Shown here: positions 22,264 through 29,753 of the stretch, piece after piece
Layout: the number at the start of each line of letters is the position of its first letter
Numbering within the stretch: the stretch's first letter is position 1
From: Amycolatopsis sp. FBCC-B4732
GTDB lineage: Bacteria > Actinomycetota > Actinomycetes > Mycobacteriales > Pseudonocardiaceae
Direction of reading: 5' to 3'
Length of the DNA stretch: 64,000 nucleotides
NCBI RefSeq assembly: GCF_023008405.1
Contig: NZ_CP095376.1
Span: 6,056,501 to 6,120,500, forward strand
Translations under genes and position numbers: made by a program
Notes under the pieces: generated by a model
Database searches by the model: none
What the model was told of the DNA's origin: nothing
The model's input: the letters and a program-made list of their open reading frames with translations, nothing else

Positions 22264-22826
22264 GCCAGACGGAATATGGACGGAACAGAGGATTGGACAG
22301 CACACGTGAGGTACCGCAAATCGGCAGGTCAGACGGGATTTTGCCGCTCTCCCAACGTAAGATCGACGTCTTCTTCGCGGTGCTGTTCTCGGCCTTCACG
22401 GTGACGTCGCTGATCAGCGACCTGCTGCCGACCGTCGGGGTCGACTTCTCCCAACCTTCCGGCAACTTCTTCGTGAACTCCAACTACTGGTACGCCCACG
22501 ACGCCGACCCGCTGTTCATGCACCCGCCGGACTGGATGCGGATCGTCACCGGGCTCTCGGCGTTCGTCTACATGCCGTTCTACGTCGTGCTCGTCTTCGC
22601 GCTGCTGACCGGCAAGAACCGGATCCAGCTGCCGTCGGTGATCTACGCGACGATGATCGCCACGCTGACCGGGGTCGTCGTGTTCGGCGTCGAGTTCTTC
22701 GGCGACCCGGCCACGCGCACCGGCAACCCGGCGAAGTTCCTCGCCTTTAACCTGCCCTACGTCCTGGTGCCGCTCCTGCTGCTGGTCCGGATGCGCAAGC
22801 CACTCCCGTTCACCCGCCGTTTCTGA
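22260..22826 (+). CDS. EXPERA-domain membrane protein with element-derived 5' end
   Basis: The native part starts at the attachment core (KIDVFFAVLFSAFTVTSLIS) and runs to 22826: about four membrane helices with the EBP/TM6SF-like segment NYWYAHDADPLFMHPPDW. EXPERA domains occur in sterol isomerases and related lipid-handling membrane proteins. The native ATG was left at 4978. The frame stays open into element DNA, with candidate starts at GTG 22260 (overlapping the integrase stop), TTG 22293 and TTG 22341. From 22341 the residues LPLSQRKIDVFF nearly restore native NLPLRERKIDVFF, so function may be preserved. The longest frame is given; the true start is undecided. Confidence 0.75.
   Translation: MSQTEYGRNRGLDSTREVPQIGRSDGILPLSQRKIDVFFAVLFSAFTVTSLISDLLPTVGVDFSQPSGNFFVNSNYWYAHDADPLFMHPPDWMRIVTGLSAFVYMPFYVVLVFALLTGKNRIQLPSVIYATMIATLTGVVVFGVEFFGDPATRTGNPAKFLAFNLPYVLVPLLLLVRMRKPLPFTRRF
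22359..22376. other. attR: attR core of integrated element
   Basis: Same 18-bp core as attL. The 15 bases before it (TTGCCGCTCTCCCAA) are element DNA but still encode residues matching the native N-terminus at L, P, L and R-K positions. Confidence 0.9.
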
Positions 22827-22837
22827 CCGGAGGCGCC

Positions 22838-24049
22838 GTGCCGTACTCGTTCCTCAGCCACCTCGACTGCTCCCGGACCGGGGAGCGCTTCGACGCCGAC
22901 GCCGTCCAGGGGCTTTCGCCGTCGGGCGCGCCGATGCTCGCGCGGTACGACCTCGACGGCGTCCGCGAAGCCGTGACGCCGAAGGAGATCGGCGGGCGGG
23001 AGCCGACGCTGTGGCGCTACCACGAGGTGCTGCCGGTGCGCTCGCCCGAGCACGTCGTGAGCCTCGGCGAGGGCATGACGCCGTTGCTGCGGCTGCCGCG
23101 CTACGGCCGTGAGCTGGGGCTGTCCCGGCTGTGGATGAAGGACGAGGGCCTGGTCCCGACCGGCACGTTCAAGGCGCGCGGCGCCGCGGTCGGCGTCTCT
23201 CGGGCGGCCGAGCTCGGGGTGCGCGGGATCGCGATGCCGACGAACGGCAACGCCGGGGCGGCGTGGGCGCTGTACGCGGCCCGCGCGGGCATGTCGAGCC
23301 TGATCGCGATGCCGGACGACGCGCCCGCGATCACGATGCGCGAGTGCGTCGCCGCCGGCGCGGAGCTGTACCGGGTGGACGGTCTCATCGGCGACGCGGG
23401 CAAGCTCGTCGCCGCGGCGGTTCCGGGGCGGCCGGGGGTGCAGGACGTCTCGACGTTGAAGGAGCCGTACCGCATCGAAGGCAAGAAGACGATGGGGTAC
23501 GAGATCGCCGAGCAGTTCGGCTGGCGGCTGCCGGACGTCATCCTCTACCCCACTGGTGGCGGGGTCGGGATCATCGGGATCTACAAGGCTTTGCTGGAGA
23601 TGCGTGAGCTGGGCTGGGTGACCGGCGAGCTGCCGAAGCTCGTCGCCGTGCAGGCGACCGGGTGCGCGCCGATCGTCGACGCGTTCGCCCGCGGGGCGCG
23701 GGAAAGCGAGCCGTTCCCCGAGGCGCGGACGGTCGCCTTCGGCATCACCGTGCCGAAGGCCATCGGCGACTTCCTGGTGCTCGACGCCGTGTACGCGACC
23801 GGCGGGACCGCGGTCGCCGTCACCGACGAGGAACTCGTTGCGGCGCAACGGGAACTCACCGAGCGCGAAGGCACTTTCGTCTGCCCCGAAGGCGGCGCGT
23901 GCTTCGCCGCGCTGCGGCACCTTCGCGAGTCCGGCTGGCTCGAAGGCGACGAAGACGTCGTCGTGCTCAACACCGGCGCCGGGATCAAGTACCCGGAGAC
24001 GGTGCCGCTCGACGTCCCGCTGCTGGCGAAGACGGACTCGATTCCTTAG
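22838..24049 (+). CDS. thrC: threonine synthase-like PLP enzyme
   Basis: 403 residues from a GTG with GGAGG at 22829-22833. A fold-type II PLP enzyme: an N-terminal segment with HLDCSRTG, the PLP lysine in GTFKARG (residue ~110), the phosphate/substrate loop TNGNAG, and the cofactor-binding TGGGVGIIG. This matches threonine synthases, which convert O-phosphohomoserine to threonine. It stands alone with no hom/thrB nearby, so it may be a second copy or act on a related substrate; the symbol is tentative. The gene is tail-to-tail with the ArsC-like gene with a 4-bp overlap. Confidence 0.82.
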   Translation: MPYSFLSHLDCSRTGERFDADAVQGLSPSGAPMLARYDLDGVREAVTPKEIGGREPTLWRYHEVLPVRSPEHVVSLGEGMTPLLRLPRYGRELGLSRLWMKDEGLVPTGTFKARGAAVGVSRAAELGVRGIAMPTNGNAGAAWALYAARAGMSSLIAMPDDAPAITMRECVAAGAELYRVDGLIGDAGKLVAAAVPGRPGVQDVSTLKEPYRIEGKKTMGYEIAEQFGWRLPDVILYPTGGGVGIIGIYKALLEMRELGWVTGELPKLVAVQATGCAPIVDAFARGARESEPFPEARTVAFGITVPKAIGDFLVLDAVYATGGTAVAVTDEELVAAQRELTEREGTFVCPEGGACFAALRHLRESGWLEGDEDVVVLNTGAGIKYPETVPLDVPLLAKTDSIP

Positions 24050-24399
24050 AGGACCGAGCGGACCGTTTCGGGGTCGCGGGCGACGACGGTGGTGCCGTCG
24101 TCGGCCGTGATGATCGGCCGCTGGATCAGCTTGGGGTGCTCGGCCAGCGCGTCGATCCAGCGGGACCGGTCGTCGGGCGTGCGGCCCCACGACTTCAGGC
24201 CGAGGTCCTTCGCGACCGGCTCGGCCGTGCGCGCGATGTCCCACGGTTCGAGGCCGAGGCGCTTGAGCACTTCGGTCAGCTCCGCCGCCGTCGGCGGGTC
24301 GTCGAGGTAGCGGCGCACGGTGTACTGCGCGCCCGCTTCGTCCAGCATCGACACCGCTGACCGGCACTTCGAGCACGCCGGGTTGACCCAGATCTCCAC
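24046..24399 (-). CDS. ArsC/Spx-family reductase
   Basis: 117 residues. The active-site motif NPACSKCRSAV near the N-terminus has Cys at residues 9 and 12; then RYLDDPPTAAELTEVLKRLG and IQRPIITADDGTTVVARDPE. These are the standard ArsC-family blocks (glutaredoxin-type arsenate reductase fold, length 110-140). Without an ars operon nearby a general thiol-redox role (YffB/ArsC-like) is as likely as arsenate reduction. Confidence 0.85.
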   Translation of the reverse strand: MEIWVNPACSKCRSAVSMLDEAGAQYTVRRYLDDPPTAAELTEVLKRLGLEPWDIARTAEPVAKDLGLKSWGRTPDDRSRWIDALAEHPKLIQRPIITADDGTTVVARDPETVRSVL

Positions 24400-24452
24400 G
24401 GCGGGAGCTTACCGCGCTGGTTTTGGAGCAGCTGTTCTGTTACGGTCGCGGC

Positions 24453-25052
24453 ATGCCCCGCCCCCGTGTCCACGACCTCGACGCGCTGCTCGACGTCGCC
24501 GAGCGGCTGGTCGCGTCGTCGGGGTACGAGAACGTGACCGTGCGCGGGCTGGCGACGGCCGCGGGCGTGCCGAACGGCACGATCTACCACGCGTTCGGCT
24601 CGCTCAGCGAACTGCTGGCGCGGGTCTGGGTGCGCGCGGCGACGGCGTTCCTCGACCTGCAGACGTCGCTGGTGGACGCCGCGGAAACGCCGGTCGACGC
24701 GGTGGTCGCGGCGGCCGGCACCCCCGCGTTGTTCGCCGACCGGCGGCCCGACGCGGCCCGGATGCTGCTGAAGGTCCGGGGCGACCGGCTCTTCGGGCCC
24801 GAACTGCCCGACGAGCTCGCCGACACCCTGCACGCGCTGGACAACCGGTTGGTCGCGCTGCTGGTCCGGCTCGCGCGACTGGTGTGGGACCGCGGCGACG
24901 GCCTGGCCGTCGAGGTGATCACCACCTGCGTCGTCGACCTGCCGACCGCGTTCTTCCGCCGCGACCTCACCGATCCCCTGGTGCGGGCGCGGCTCGCCGC
25001 CGCCGTGCGGGCCGTGCTGACCGTGCCACCCCGAGAAAAGGACCGACCGTGA
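24453..25052 (+). CDS. TetR-family transcriptional regulator
   Basis: 199 residues. The N-terminal TetR helix-turn-helix is at residues ~10-55 (ALLDVAERLVASSGYENVTV, RGLATAAGVPNGTIYHAFGS), followed by a helical ligand domain with typical length. The stop overlaps the GTG of the enoyl-CoA hydratase gene (GTGA), so the regulator probably controls this acyl-CoA enzyme, as FadR-like TetR proteins do. ATG 24453 is chosen over upstream codons because of the family alignment. Confidence 0.9.
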   Translation: MPRPRVHDLDALLDVAERLVASSGYENVTVRGLATAAGVPNGTIYHAFGSLSELLARVWVRAATAFLDLQTSLVDAAETPVDAVVAAAGTPALFADRRPDAARMLLKVRGDRLFGPELPDELADTLHALDNRLVALLVRLARLVWDRGDGLAVEVITTCVVDLPTAFFRRDLTDPLVRARLAAAVRAVLTVPPREKDRP

Positions 25053-25672
25053 CCGTTTCCGTGCTTCACCTGGGTGACGACGAGAACCGCTTCTCGCCCG
25101 AGTGGCTGCAGCGCGTGCATTCCTTTTTGGACGGTGTCGAAGGCGCGCTGGTGACCACCGGCGGCGGGAAGTTCTACTCCAACGGCCTCGACCTCGAATG
25201 GCTCACCGCGCACGGCGACCAGGCCCAGTCCTACGTCACCGACGTGCAGGAGCTGTTCGCACGGGTGCTGACGCTGCCGGTGCCGACGGTCGCGGCGATC
25301 AACGGCCACGCGTTCGGCGCGGGCGCGATGCTGGCGATGGCGCACGACTTCCGCGTGATGCGCGCGGATCGCGGCTACTTCTGCTTCCCGGAGGCGGACA
25401 TCAACATCCCGTTCACGCCGGGGATGGCCGCGCTGATCCAGGGCAAGCTGACCCCGGCGGCGGCGATCGCTTCGATGACGACCGGACGCCGGTTCGGCGG
25501 CGCGGACGCGCTGGAAACCGGGCTGGTGGACGAAATCGCGGGCGAGGCCGAGCTGGTGGAGGTGGCGTCCGGGCGGGTCCGGGCGCTGGCGGGCAAGGAC
25601 CGCGGCACCCTGGGCGCGATCAAGGCGACGATGTTCGCCCCCGCGGTGACGGCTTTGCGCGCGCCTGCTTAG
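25049..25672 (+). CDS. enoyl-CoA hydratase/isomerase family protein
   Basis: 207 residues, shorter than the usual ~260. Crotonase-fold features: GGGKFYSNGLDLEWL (oxyanion loop 1), INGHAFGAGAMLAMAHDFRV (oxyanion loop 2 with the GAG motif), and FPEADINIPFTPGMAALIQG near the catalytic region. The pattern resembles plant/actinobacterial delta3,delta2-enoyl-CoA isomerase-like members with a short C-terminus. Coupled to the TetR gene by GTGA. Confidence 0.85.
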   Translation: MTVSVLHLGDDENRFSPEWLQRVHSFLDGVEGALVTTGGGKFYSNGLDLEWLTAHGDQAQSYVTDVQELFARVLTLPVPTVAAINGHAFGAGAMLAMAHDFRVMRADRGYFCFPEADINIPFTPGMAALIQGKLTPAAAIASMTTGRRFGGADALETGLVDEIAGEAELVEVASGRVRALAGKDRGTLGAIKATMFAPAVTALRAPA

Positions 25673-25700
25673 ACCTGGTCTCGAACATCGACGAGCTCGA

Positions 25701-26062
25701 CTGGACCAGACCGGCCGCAGCCCCACTGACCGGGGTAAAGCCGGCTCTCAGTACCACGTTCTGTGCGACGCGAACGGGCTACCGCTGCACATCATGTTGT
25801 CGGCGGCGAACACCCACGACAGCACGCTGTTCGAGCCGCTGCCGGACACGAACCCCGACCGTGCGCGGCCACCACGGCCGGGCGGGCCGGCCACGATGCC
25901 GACCGGACGAGCTGCACGCCGACAAGGGCTACGACTACCGCCGCTACCTGACCCGCCGCGGTACCGAGGTCCGTATCGCCCGGCGCGGGATCGAGGGTGA
26001 GTCCCGCCCCGGCCGGGTCCGCTGGGTCGTCGAACGCACCACGCCGGCGCTACTCACGCCGG
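25701..26062 (+). pseudogene. IS5-family transposase relic
   Basis: Two frames together spell an IS5-type DDE transposase core: DQTGRSPTDRGKAGSQYHVL, then LPLHIMLSAANTHDSTLFEP; after a frameshift near 25905, DELHADKGYDYRRYLTRRGT, EVRIARRGIEG and GRVRWVVERT. The start, the C-terminal third and both terminal inverted repeats are missing. This is a decayed insertion-sequence remnant, not an active element. It fills most of the 480-bp gap between the hydratase and cold-shock genes. Confidence 0.85.
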
Positions 26063-26150
26063 CACGGGCCCCCGTCACCACGAGGGAGATCGATCTCCTG
26101 GAGGAGCCCGCAGCCGCGTTGCCGACGGCCCCATCGGTGGGGCCGCCGCT

Positions 26151-27098
26151 TCAGAGGCGTTCGATGCGGTCGGCCTGCGGGCCCCGGTCGCTCTGACGCA
26201 CCGCGTACCGGACCCGGTCACCCTTCTGCAGCGGCTCCGACCCCATGATCACGGACGCGTGGGCGAAGAGATCTTCGCCGCCTGCGTCCGGGGTGATGAA
26301 GCCGAAGCCACGGTCGTCGTCGTAGCGCGCTACGACGCCCTCGCCGCCTCGTACGGGCACGTCCCGCGCCGCCGGCCCTGCGGCCGCGGCAGGTGCCGGG
26401 CGCTGCGGCGCCGTCTGGGGCTCGGCGCCCCGGACCAGGTGCACGTCGCGGGCCTGCGGGCCCTTGTCTCCACTAGCCACCTCGTAGGCGACGCGGTCGC
26501 CCTCCGCGAGCCACGTCAGTCCCTCGGCCAGGGCCCGGGCGTGAACGAAGACGTCCCCGGCGCCGGAGTCGGGGTTGATGAAGCCGAAGCCCTTGTCCTC
26601 GTCGTACCAGGCCACCGTGCCGTCGGCACCGTCCGCGTTACCGGCCGCGGCGGGTGAGCCGGCCCCTGCTCCCAGCGGGATCACGTGCCCGGCCTGCGGG
26701 CCGCGCTCGCCTTCGACGATCAGGAAGGCCACCCGCTGCCCCTCGGCGACCACGCCGCCGGTCACGATGGCGGAGCTGTGCACGAAGATGTCGGCGCCGC
26801 CGCCGTCCGGCGACGCGAAGCCGTACCCCTTGCCCGGCTCGTACCAGTTGATGGTGCCGAGCAGGCCCACGGCGCTGCCGGTGGCCGCATCGGCGGTGAC
26901 GCGAACGCGCAGCGCCTGGGGCCCGCGGTCGTTCTCGCCGACCTCGAACACGACGGCCTGACCCTCGCGGAGCACTCTCTCGCCGCCGTCCCCGACGATC
27001 TCGGAGGCGTGCACGAACACGTCCGGCGAGCCGTCCTCGGGCGCGAGGAAGCCGAACCCACGTTCGGCGTCGAACCAACGGACGGTCCCTTGCGGCAT
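26151..27098 (-). CDS. protein with four tandem cold-shock domains
   Basis: 315 residues containing four CSD copies: [20 protein letters not shown] (res ~1-65), [20 protein letters not shown] (~78-140), [20 protein letters not shown] (~160-220) and [20 protein letters not shown] (~250-315), joined by Ala/Pro/Gly linkers. Each copy keeps the RNP1 motif (K/R)G(F/Y)GF and an RNP2-like VFVH or IFVH (LFAH in the last), so all four may bind single-stranded nucleic acid. Bacterial Csp proteins are normally single ~67-residue domains, making this architecture uncommon. GGAG precedes the ATG. Monocistronic. Confidence 0.88.
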   Translation of the reverse strand: MPQGTVRWFDAERGFGFLAPEDGSPDVFVHASEIVGDGGERVLREGQAVVFEVGENDRGPQALRVRVTADAATGSAVGLLGTINWYEPGKGYGFASPDGGGADIFVHSSAIVTGGVVAEGQRVAFLIVEGERGPQAGHVIPLGAGAGSPAAAGNADGADGTVAWYDEDKGFGFINPDSGAGDVFVHARALAEGLTWLAEGDRVAYEVASGDKGPQARDVHLVRGAEPQTAPQRPAPAAAAGPAARDVPVRGGEGVVARYDDDRGFGFITPDAGGEDLFAHASVIMGSEPLQKGDRVRYAVRQSDRGPQADRIERL

Positions 27099-27318
27099 CA
27101 AAAGCTCCAGGTCGAGAGGGCGGGCACTGGCCCCCAGTCTCCCTGACCGACCTCCGGTCCGTCGGACCGGGCCCACAGGCGGGCGGTGCGGAGCCACGGG
27201 CGGGCGTTGGTTCACCCGGCGACACGCCGAGTTCGAGACCGGGTCTTGGGCCTCCGGCCCCCGGTGTCCATTCCACCGGCGGGCACCGACAGTTCCGGGA
27301 AGTCCGTGACTGCCACCT

Positions 27319-28623
27319 TCACGGCTTGGCGACCTCGGCGAGGCGGCGGCGCAGGTGGGCGCGTTCCGGTTCCGTGCCCGCGAGGGACAGCGCCTCCCGG
27401 TAGGCCTCGGCGGCCTCGGGGTGGCGACCCAGGCGACTGAGCAAGTCGCCGCGGGCCGCCGGGAATGGGCTGTACTCGCGCAAGCGGGGTTCGCCCGCCA
27501 GTGCGTCGAGCAGGGACAGGCCCGCTGCCGGGCCGTCGCGCATCGCCACGGCCACCGCTCGGTTCAGGTCCACCACCGGGGAGGGGGCCAGGCCGCGCAG
27601 GACGTCGTACAGCGCGACGATCTGCGGCCAGTCCGTGCTCGCCACGTCCGGGGCCTCGTCGTGCAGCGCCGCGATCGCCGCCTGGACGCCGTAGAGCCCG
27701 GGTGGGCCGCCGGTCAGCGCCGTCTCGACCAGCGGCGTGCCCTCCTCGATCATCGCGCGGTCCCAGCGGGTGCGGTCCTGGTCGTCGAGCAGGACCACCG
27801 CGCCGTCCGGGCCGGTGCGGGCGTCGCGGCGGGCGTGGATCAGCACCAGCAACGCCAGCAGGCCCGCGACCTCGCGTTCGGCGGGCAGCAGGCGGCGCAG
27901 GATCCGGGCCAGCCGGATGGCCTCCTCCGCCAGGTCGAGCCGCTGCAGCTCCGGGCCCGAGCTGGCCGCGTACCCCTCGGTGAAGATCGAGTAGACGACC
28001 TGGAGCACGCCCGGCAGCCGCCCGGGCAGCTCGGCCGGGTCCGGGACGCGGAACGGGATCCGCAGCGTGCGGATCCGGTGCTTCGCCCGGACGATCCGCT
28101 TCCCCATCGTCGCGCTCGGCACCAGGAACGCGCGCGCCACCTCCGGCGTGGTCAGCCCGGCGAGGCAACGCAACGTCAGGGCCGTGCGGTCCTCCGCGGG
28201 CAACGCCGGGTGCGCGCACGTGAAGAACAGCTGGAGCCGCTCGTCCGGCAGCCCGCCGTCGGACTCCGGCGCGGGCGCCGCGCGCTCGGCCTCGACCTGC
28301 AGCACCGCGAGCCGGGCCGCGTAGGCCTGGTCGCGGCGCAGGCGGTCGACGGCCTTGCGCCGCGCCGTCGTCATCAGCCACGCGCCCGGCTTCGGCGGCA
28401 CGCCCTCGGCCGGCCAGTGCACCAGCGCGGCTTCGATGGCCTCCGATGTGACCTCCTCGGCCAGGTCGAGGTCGCCGAACCGGCGGACGAGCGCGGCCAG
28501 CAGCAGCCCGCGCTCCTCCCGGAACACCGCCTCCAGTATCAACCGGGGCTTCGCCCCGGGCCGGGGGCTCTGCCACCCGGAACCCCCGAAAGCATTCATC
28601 GACGCCGCCGCCCGCTCCGACAC
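27319..28623 (-). CDS. ECF sigma factor, ECF42-type (with C-terminal TPR/DUF6596 region)
   Basis: 434 residues from GTG 28623 (ATG 28599 is the alternative). Sigma2 region ([20 protein letters not shown], ...[19 protein letters not shown]) and sigma4 region ([35 protein letters not shown]) are followed by a ~220-residue extension with the YSIFTEGY motif and a TPR-like end ([20 protein letters not shown]). This is the ECF41/42-like architecture, in which the extension replaces an anti-sigma factor. The upstream YCII/DGPF gene (28629) is the typical ECF42 partner, and it ends 5 bp before this start. Confidence 0.88.
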   Translation of the reverse strand: MSERAAASMNAFGGSGWQSPRPGAKPRLILEAVFREERGLLLAALVRRFGDLDLAEEVTSEAIEAALVHWPAEGVPPKPGAWLMTTARRKAVDRLRRDQAYAARLAVLQVEAERAAPAPESDGGLPDERLQLFFTCAHPALPAEDRTALTLRCLAGLTTPEVARAFLVPSATMGKRIVRAKHRIRTLRIPFRVPDPAELPGRLPGVLQVVYSIFTEGYAASSGPELQRLDLAEEAIRLARILRRLLPAEREVAGLLALLVLIHARRDARTGPDGAVVLLDDQDRTRWDRAMIEEGTPLVETALTGGPPGLYGVQAAIAALHDEAPDVASTDWPQIVALYDVLRGLAPSPVVDLNRAVAVAMRDGPAAGLSLLDALAGEPRLREYSPFPAARGDLLSRLGRHPEAAEAYREALSLAGTEPERAHLRRRLAEVAKP

Positions 28624-28628
28624 CGCTG

Positions 28629-28979
28629 TCAGTCCCCGTAGGACGCGAGCGGGCGCACCACGATGTGGCCGCCGTCGCGGGAGCCGGGGCAGCGGGCCGC
28701 CCAGTCGAGGGCGACGTCGAAGTCCGGCACGTCGATGACGAAGTAGCCCCCGAGCACCTCGCGGGACTCGGCGAACGGCCCGTCGGTGACGATCCGCTCG
28801 CCGGTCTCGGTGACGCGGACCGCGGCGGCCGTGGTGAAGTCGGCGAGCGAGTTCCCGCCGACGTGGACGCCGGCGTCCTTCATGGACTTGTCGAACAGCA
28901 TCCAGTCCTCGGGCGTGCTGCAGCCGGTCGGCTCGCCCTGGGCGTCGAGGCTGGCGTTGATCAGCATCAGGTACTTCAC
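28629..28979 (-). CDS. YCII/DGPF-domain protein
   Basis: 116 residues from a GTG. MKYLMLINASLDAQGEPTGC, and the family signature TDGPFAESREVLGGYFVIDV. YCII-related DGPF proteins are usually encoded next to ECF42 sigma factors and are thought to act with or be targets of them; the biochemical role is unknown. The gene precedes the sigma factor in the same operon. Confidence 0.88.
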   Translation of the reverse strand: MKYLMLINASLDAQGEPTGCSTPEDWMLFDKSMKDAGVHVGGNSLADFTTAAAVRVTETGERIVTDGPFAESREVLGGYFVIDVPDFDVALDWAARCPGSRDGGHIVVRPLASYGD

Positions 28980-29064
28980 GGGATCCTCCGGTGTCTCGGT
29001 TGCCGTACGCGATCACTACGAACGGCCGGCGCCGCCTTGGACACCCTCGCCGAAGATTTTCTCA

Positions 29065-29105
29065 TGTCAAGAAACTTTGACACGGTGTCTGGTTTGTTTT
29101 ACCTT
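29065..29105 (+). promoter_or_regulatory. sigma-70-type promoter overlapped by TGTCAA-N6-TTGACA operator
   Basis: TTGACA (29077-29082), 17-bp spacer, TACCTT (29100-29105). The -35 box is also the right arm of the inverted repeat TGTCAA-GAAACT-TTGACA (29065-29082). Transcription would begin near 29112, right at the GTG at 29113, giving a leaderless message. The XRE gene in the operon is the likely binder. Confidence 0.8.
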
Positions 29106-29112
29106 GGCGAAG

Positions 29113-29535
29113 GTGACCCACGAAGAGAAGAACGCCTGGATCCGGGGGCTCGCCGCGGTGGTGAGCTACGCGCTCTACCTCGTCCTGGTCCTCGGCCGGG
29201 CCGGCGGGCGGCCGCTGGCCGAAGTCCCGTACGCCGCGACGCTGCTCTGGACGATCGGCGCCTCCATCGCCGCGGCGATCGTGCTGAGCATCGTGGCCGC
29301 GGTGGTTTCGAAGGACGGCGAGAAGGACCAGCGCGACCGCGAGATCGGCCGGTTCGGCGACCACGTCGGGCAGGCGTTCGTCGCCATCGGCGCGGTGGCC
29401 GCGCTGCTGCTGGCGCTGGTCGAAGCACCGCACTTCTGGATCGCCAACACCGTCTACCTGGCGTTCACGCTCTCCGCGGTGCTCGGGTCGGCCGCCCGGA
29501 TCTCCGCCTACCGCCGGGGTTTCCAGCCGTGGTGA
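29113..29535 (+). CDS. small four-helix membrane protein (DUF2178-like)
   Basis: 140 residues from GTG 29113. Four hydrophobic segments: GLAAVVSYALYLVLVLG, TLLWTIGASIAAAIVLSIVA, VGQAFVAIGAVAALLLALVE and IANTVYLAFTLSAVLGSAAR. A charged loop in the middle (SKDGEKDQRDREIGRFGD) resembles DUF2178-type proteins, which are typically encoded with a small XRE regulator, as here. The stop overlaps the XRE start (GTGA). Ligand or transport role unknown. Confidence 0.8.
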   Translation: MTHEEKNAWIRGLAAVVSYALYLVLVLGRAGGRPLAEVPYAATLLWTIGASIAAAIVLSIVAAVVSKDGEKDQRDREIGRFGDHVGQAFVAIGAVAALLLALVEAPHFWIANTVYLAFTLSAVLGSAARISAYRRGFQPW

Positions 29536-29753
29536 AACCGACCCGCGTCACGAACTCGATCCGCGCCCTCCGGTTCGCCAACGGCCAGATGACCCAGGCC
29601 GACCTCGCCACCCGGATCGGCGTCACCCGCCAGACCGTCATCGCGATCGAGCAGGGCCGCTACTCCCCCTCGCTCGAGATGGCGTTCCAGCTCGCGCACG
29701 TGTTCGGCGTCCCGCTCGAAGAAGTGTTCCAGTACCCGGAGGAGTCCTCGTGA
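29532..29753 (+). CDS. small XRE/YozG-type regulator
   Basis: 73 residues, essentially one Cro/CI helix-turn-helix: NSIRALRFANGQMTQADLAT, RIGVTRQTVIAIEQGRYSPS, then LAHVFGVPLEEVFQYPEE. This is the YozG/PlcR-like compact family. It is coupled to the membrane protein before it and the oxidoreductase after it (both GTGA overlaps). The inverted repeat over the operon promoter is its probable autoregulatory site. Confidence 0.9.
   Translation: MKPTRVTNSIRALRFANGQMTQADLATRIGVTRQTVIAIEQGRYSPSLEMAFQLAHVFGVPLEEVFQYPEESS

Larger units (their letters stand above)
5001..22376. mobile_element. 17.4-kb integrated element with lone phage tape-measure gene
   Basis: The element is bounded by an 18-bp perfect direct repeat (5001-5018 and 22359-22376) and carries a tyrosine integrase 96 bp from the right repeat. 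It contains an XRE repressor, an Xis-like protein, a replication-type winged-helix protein with iterons, a DUF2637 membrane protein, a toxin-antitoxin pair, several tiny ATGA-coupled genes, and a complete 1124-residue tape-measure protein. No terminase, portal, capsid, protease, lysin, FtsK/TraB translocase or relaxase is recognisable. Its GC content is visibly lower than that of the flanks, with AT-rich patches such as 14650-14680. Possible identities are a phage satellite, a plasmid-like element that captured a tail gene, or a decayed prophage. The intact, tightly overlapping small genes argue against simple decay. Confidence 0.9.

Noticed and set aside
5001..22376. Classic actinomycete integrative conjugative element (AICE)
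   Set aside because: Integration is in a protein gene, not a tRNA, and no TraB/FtsK translocase or typical RepSA/prim-pol gene was found; only the DUF2637 protein and general layout are AICE-like.
26151..27098. Assembly collapse or expansion producing the four cold-shock domains
   Set aside because: The four copies differ substantially at DNA and protein level and have distinct linkers, so they are old duplications.
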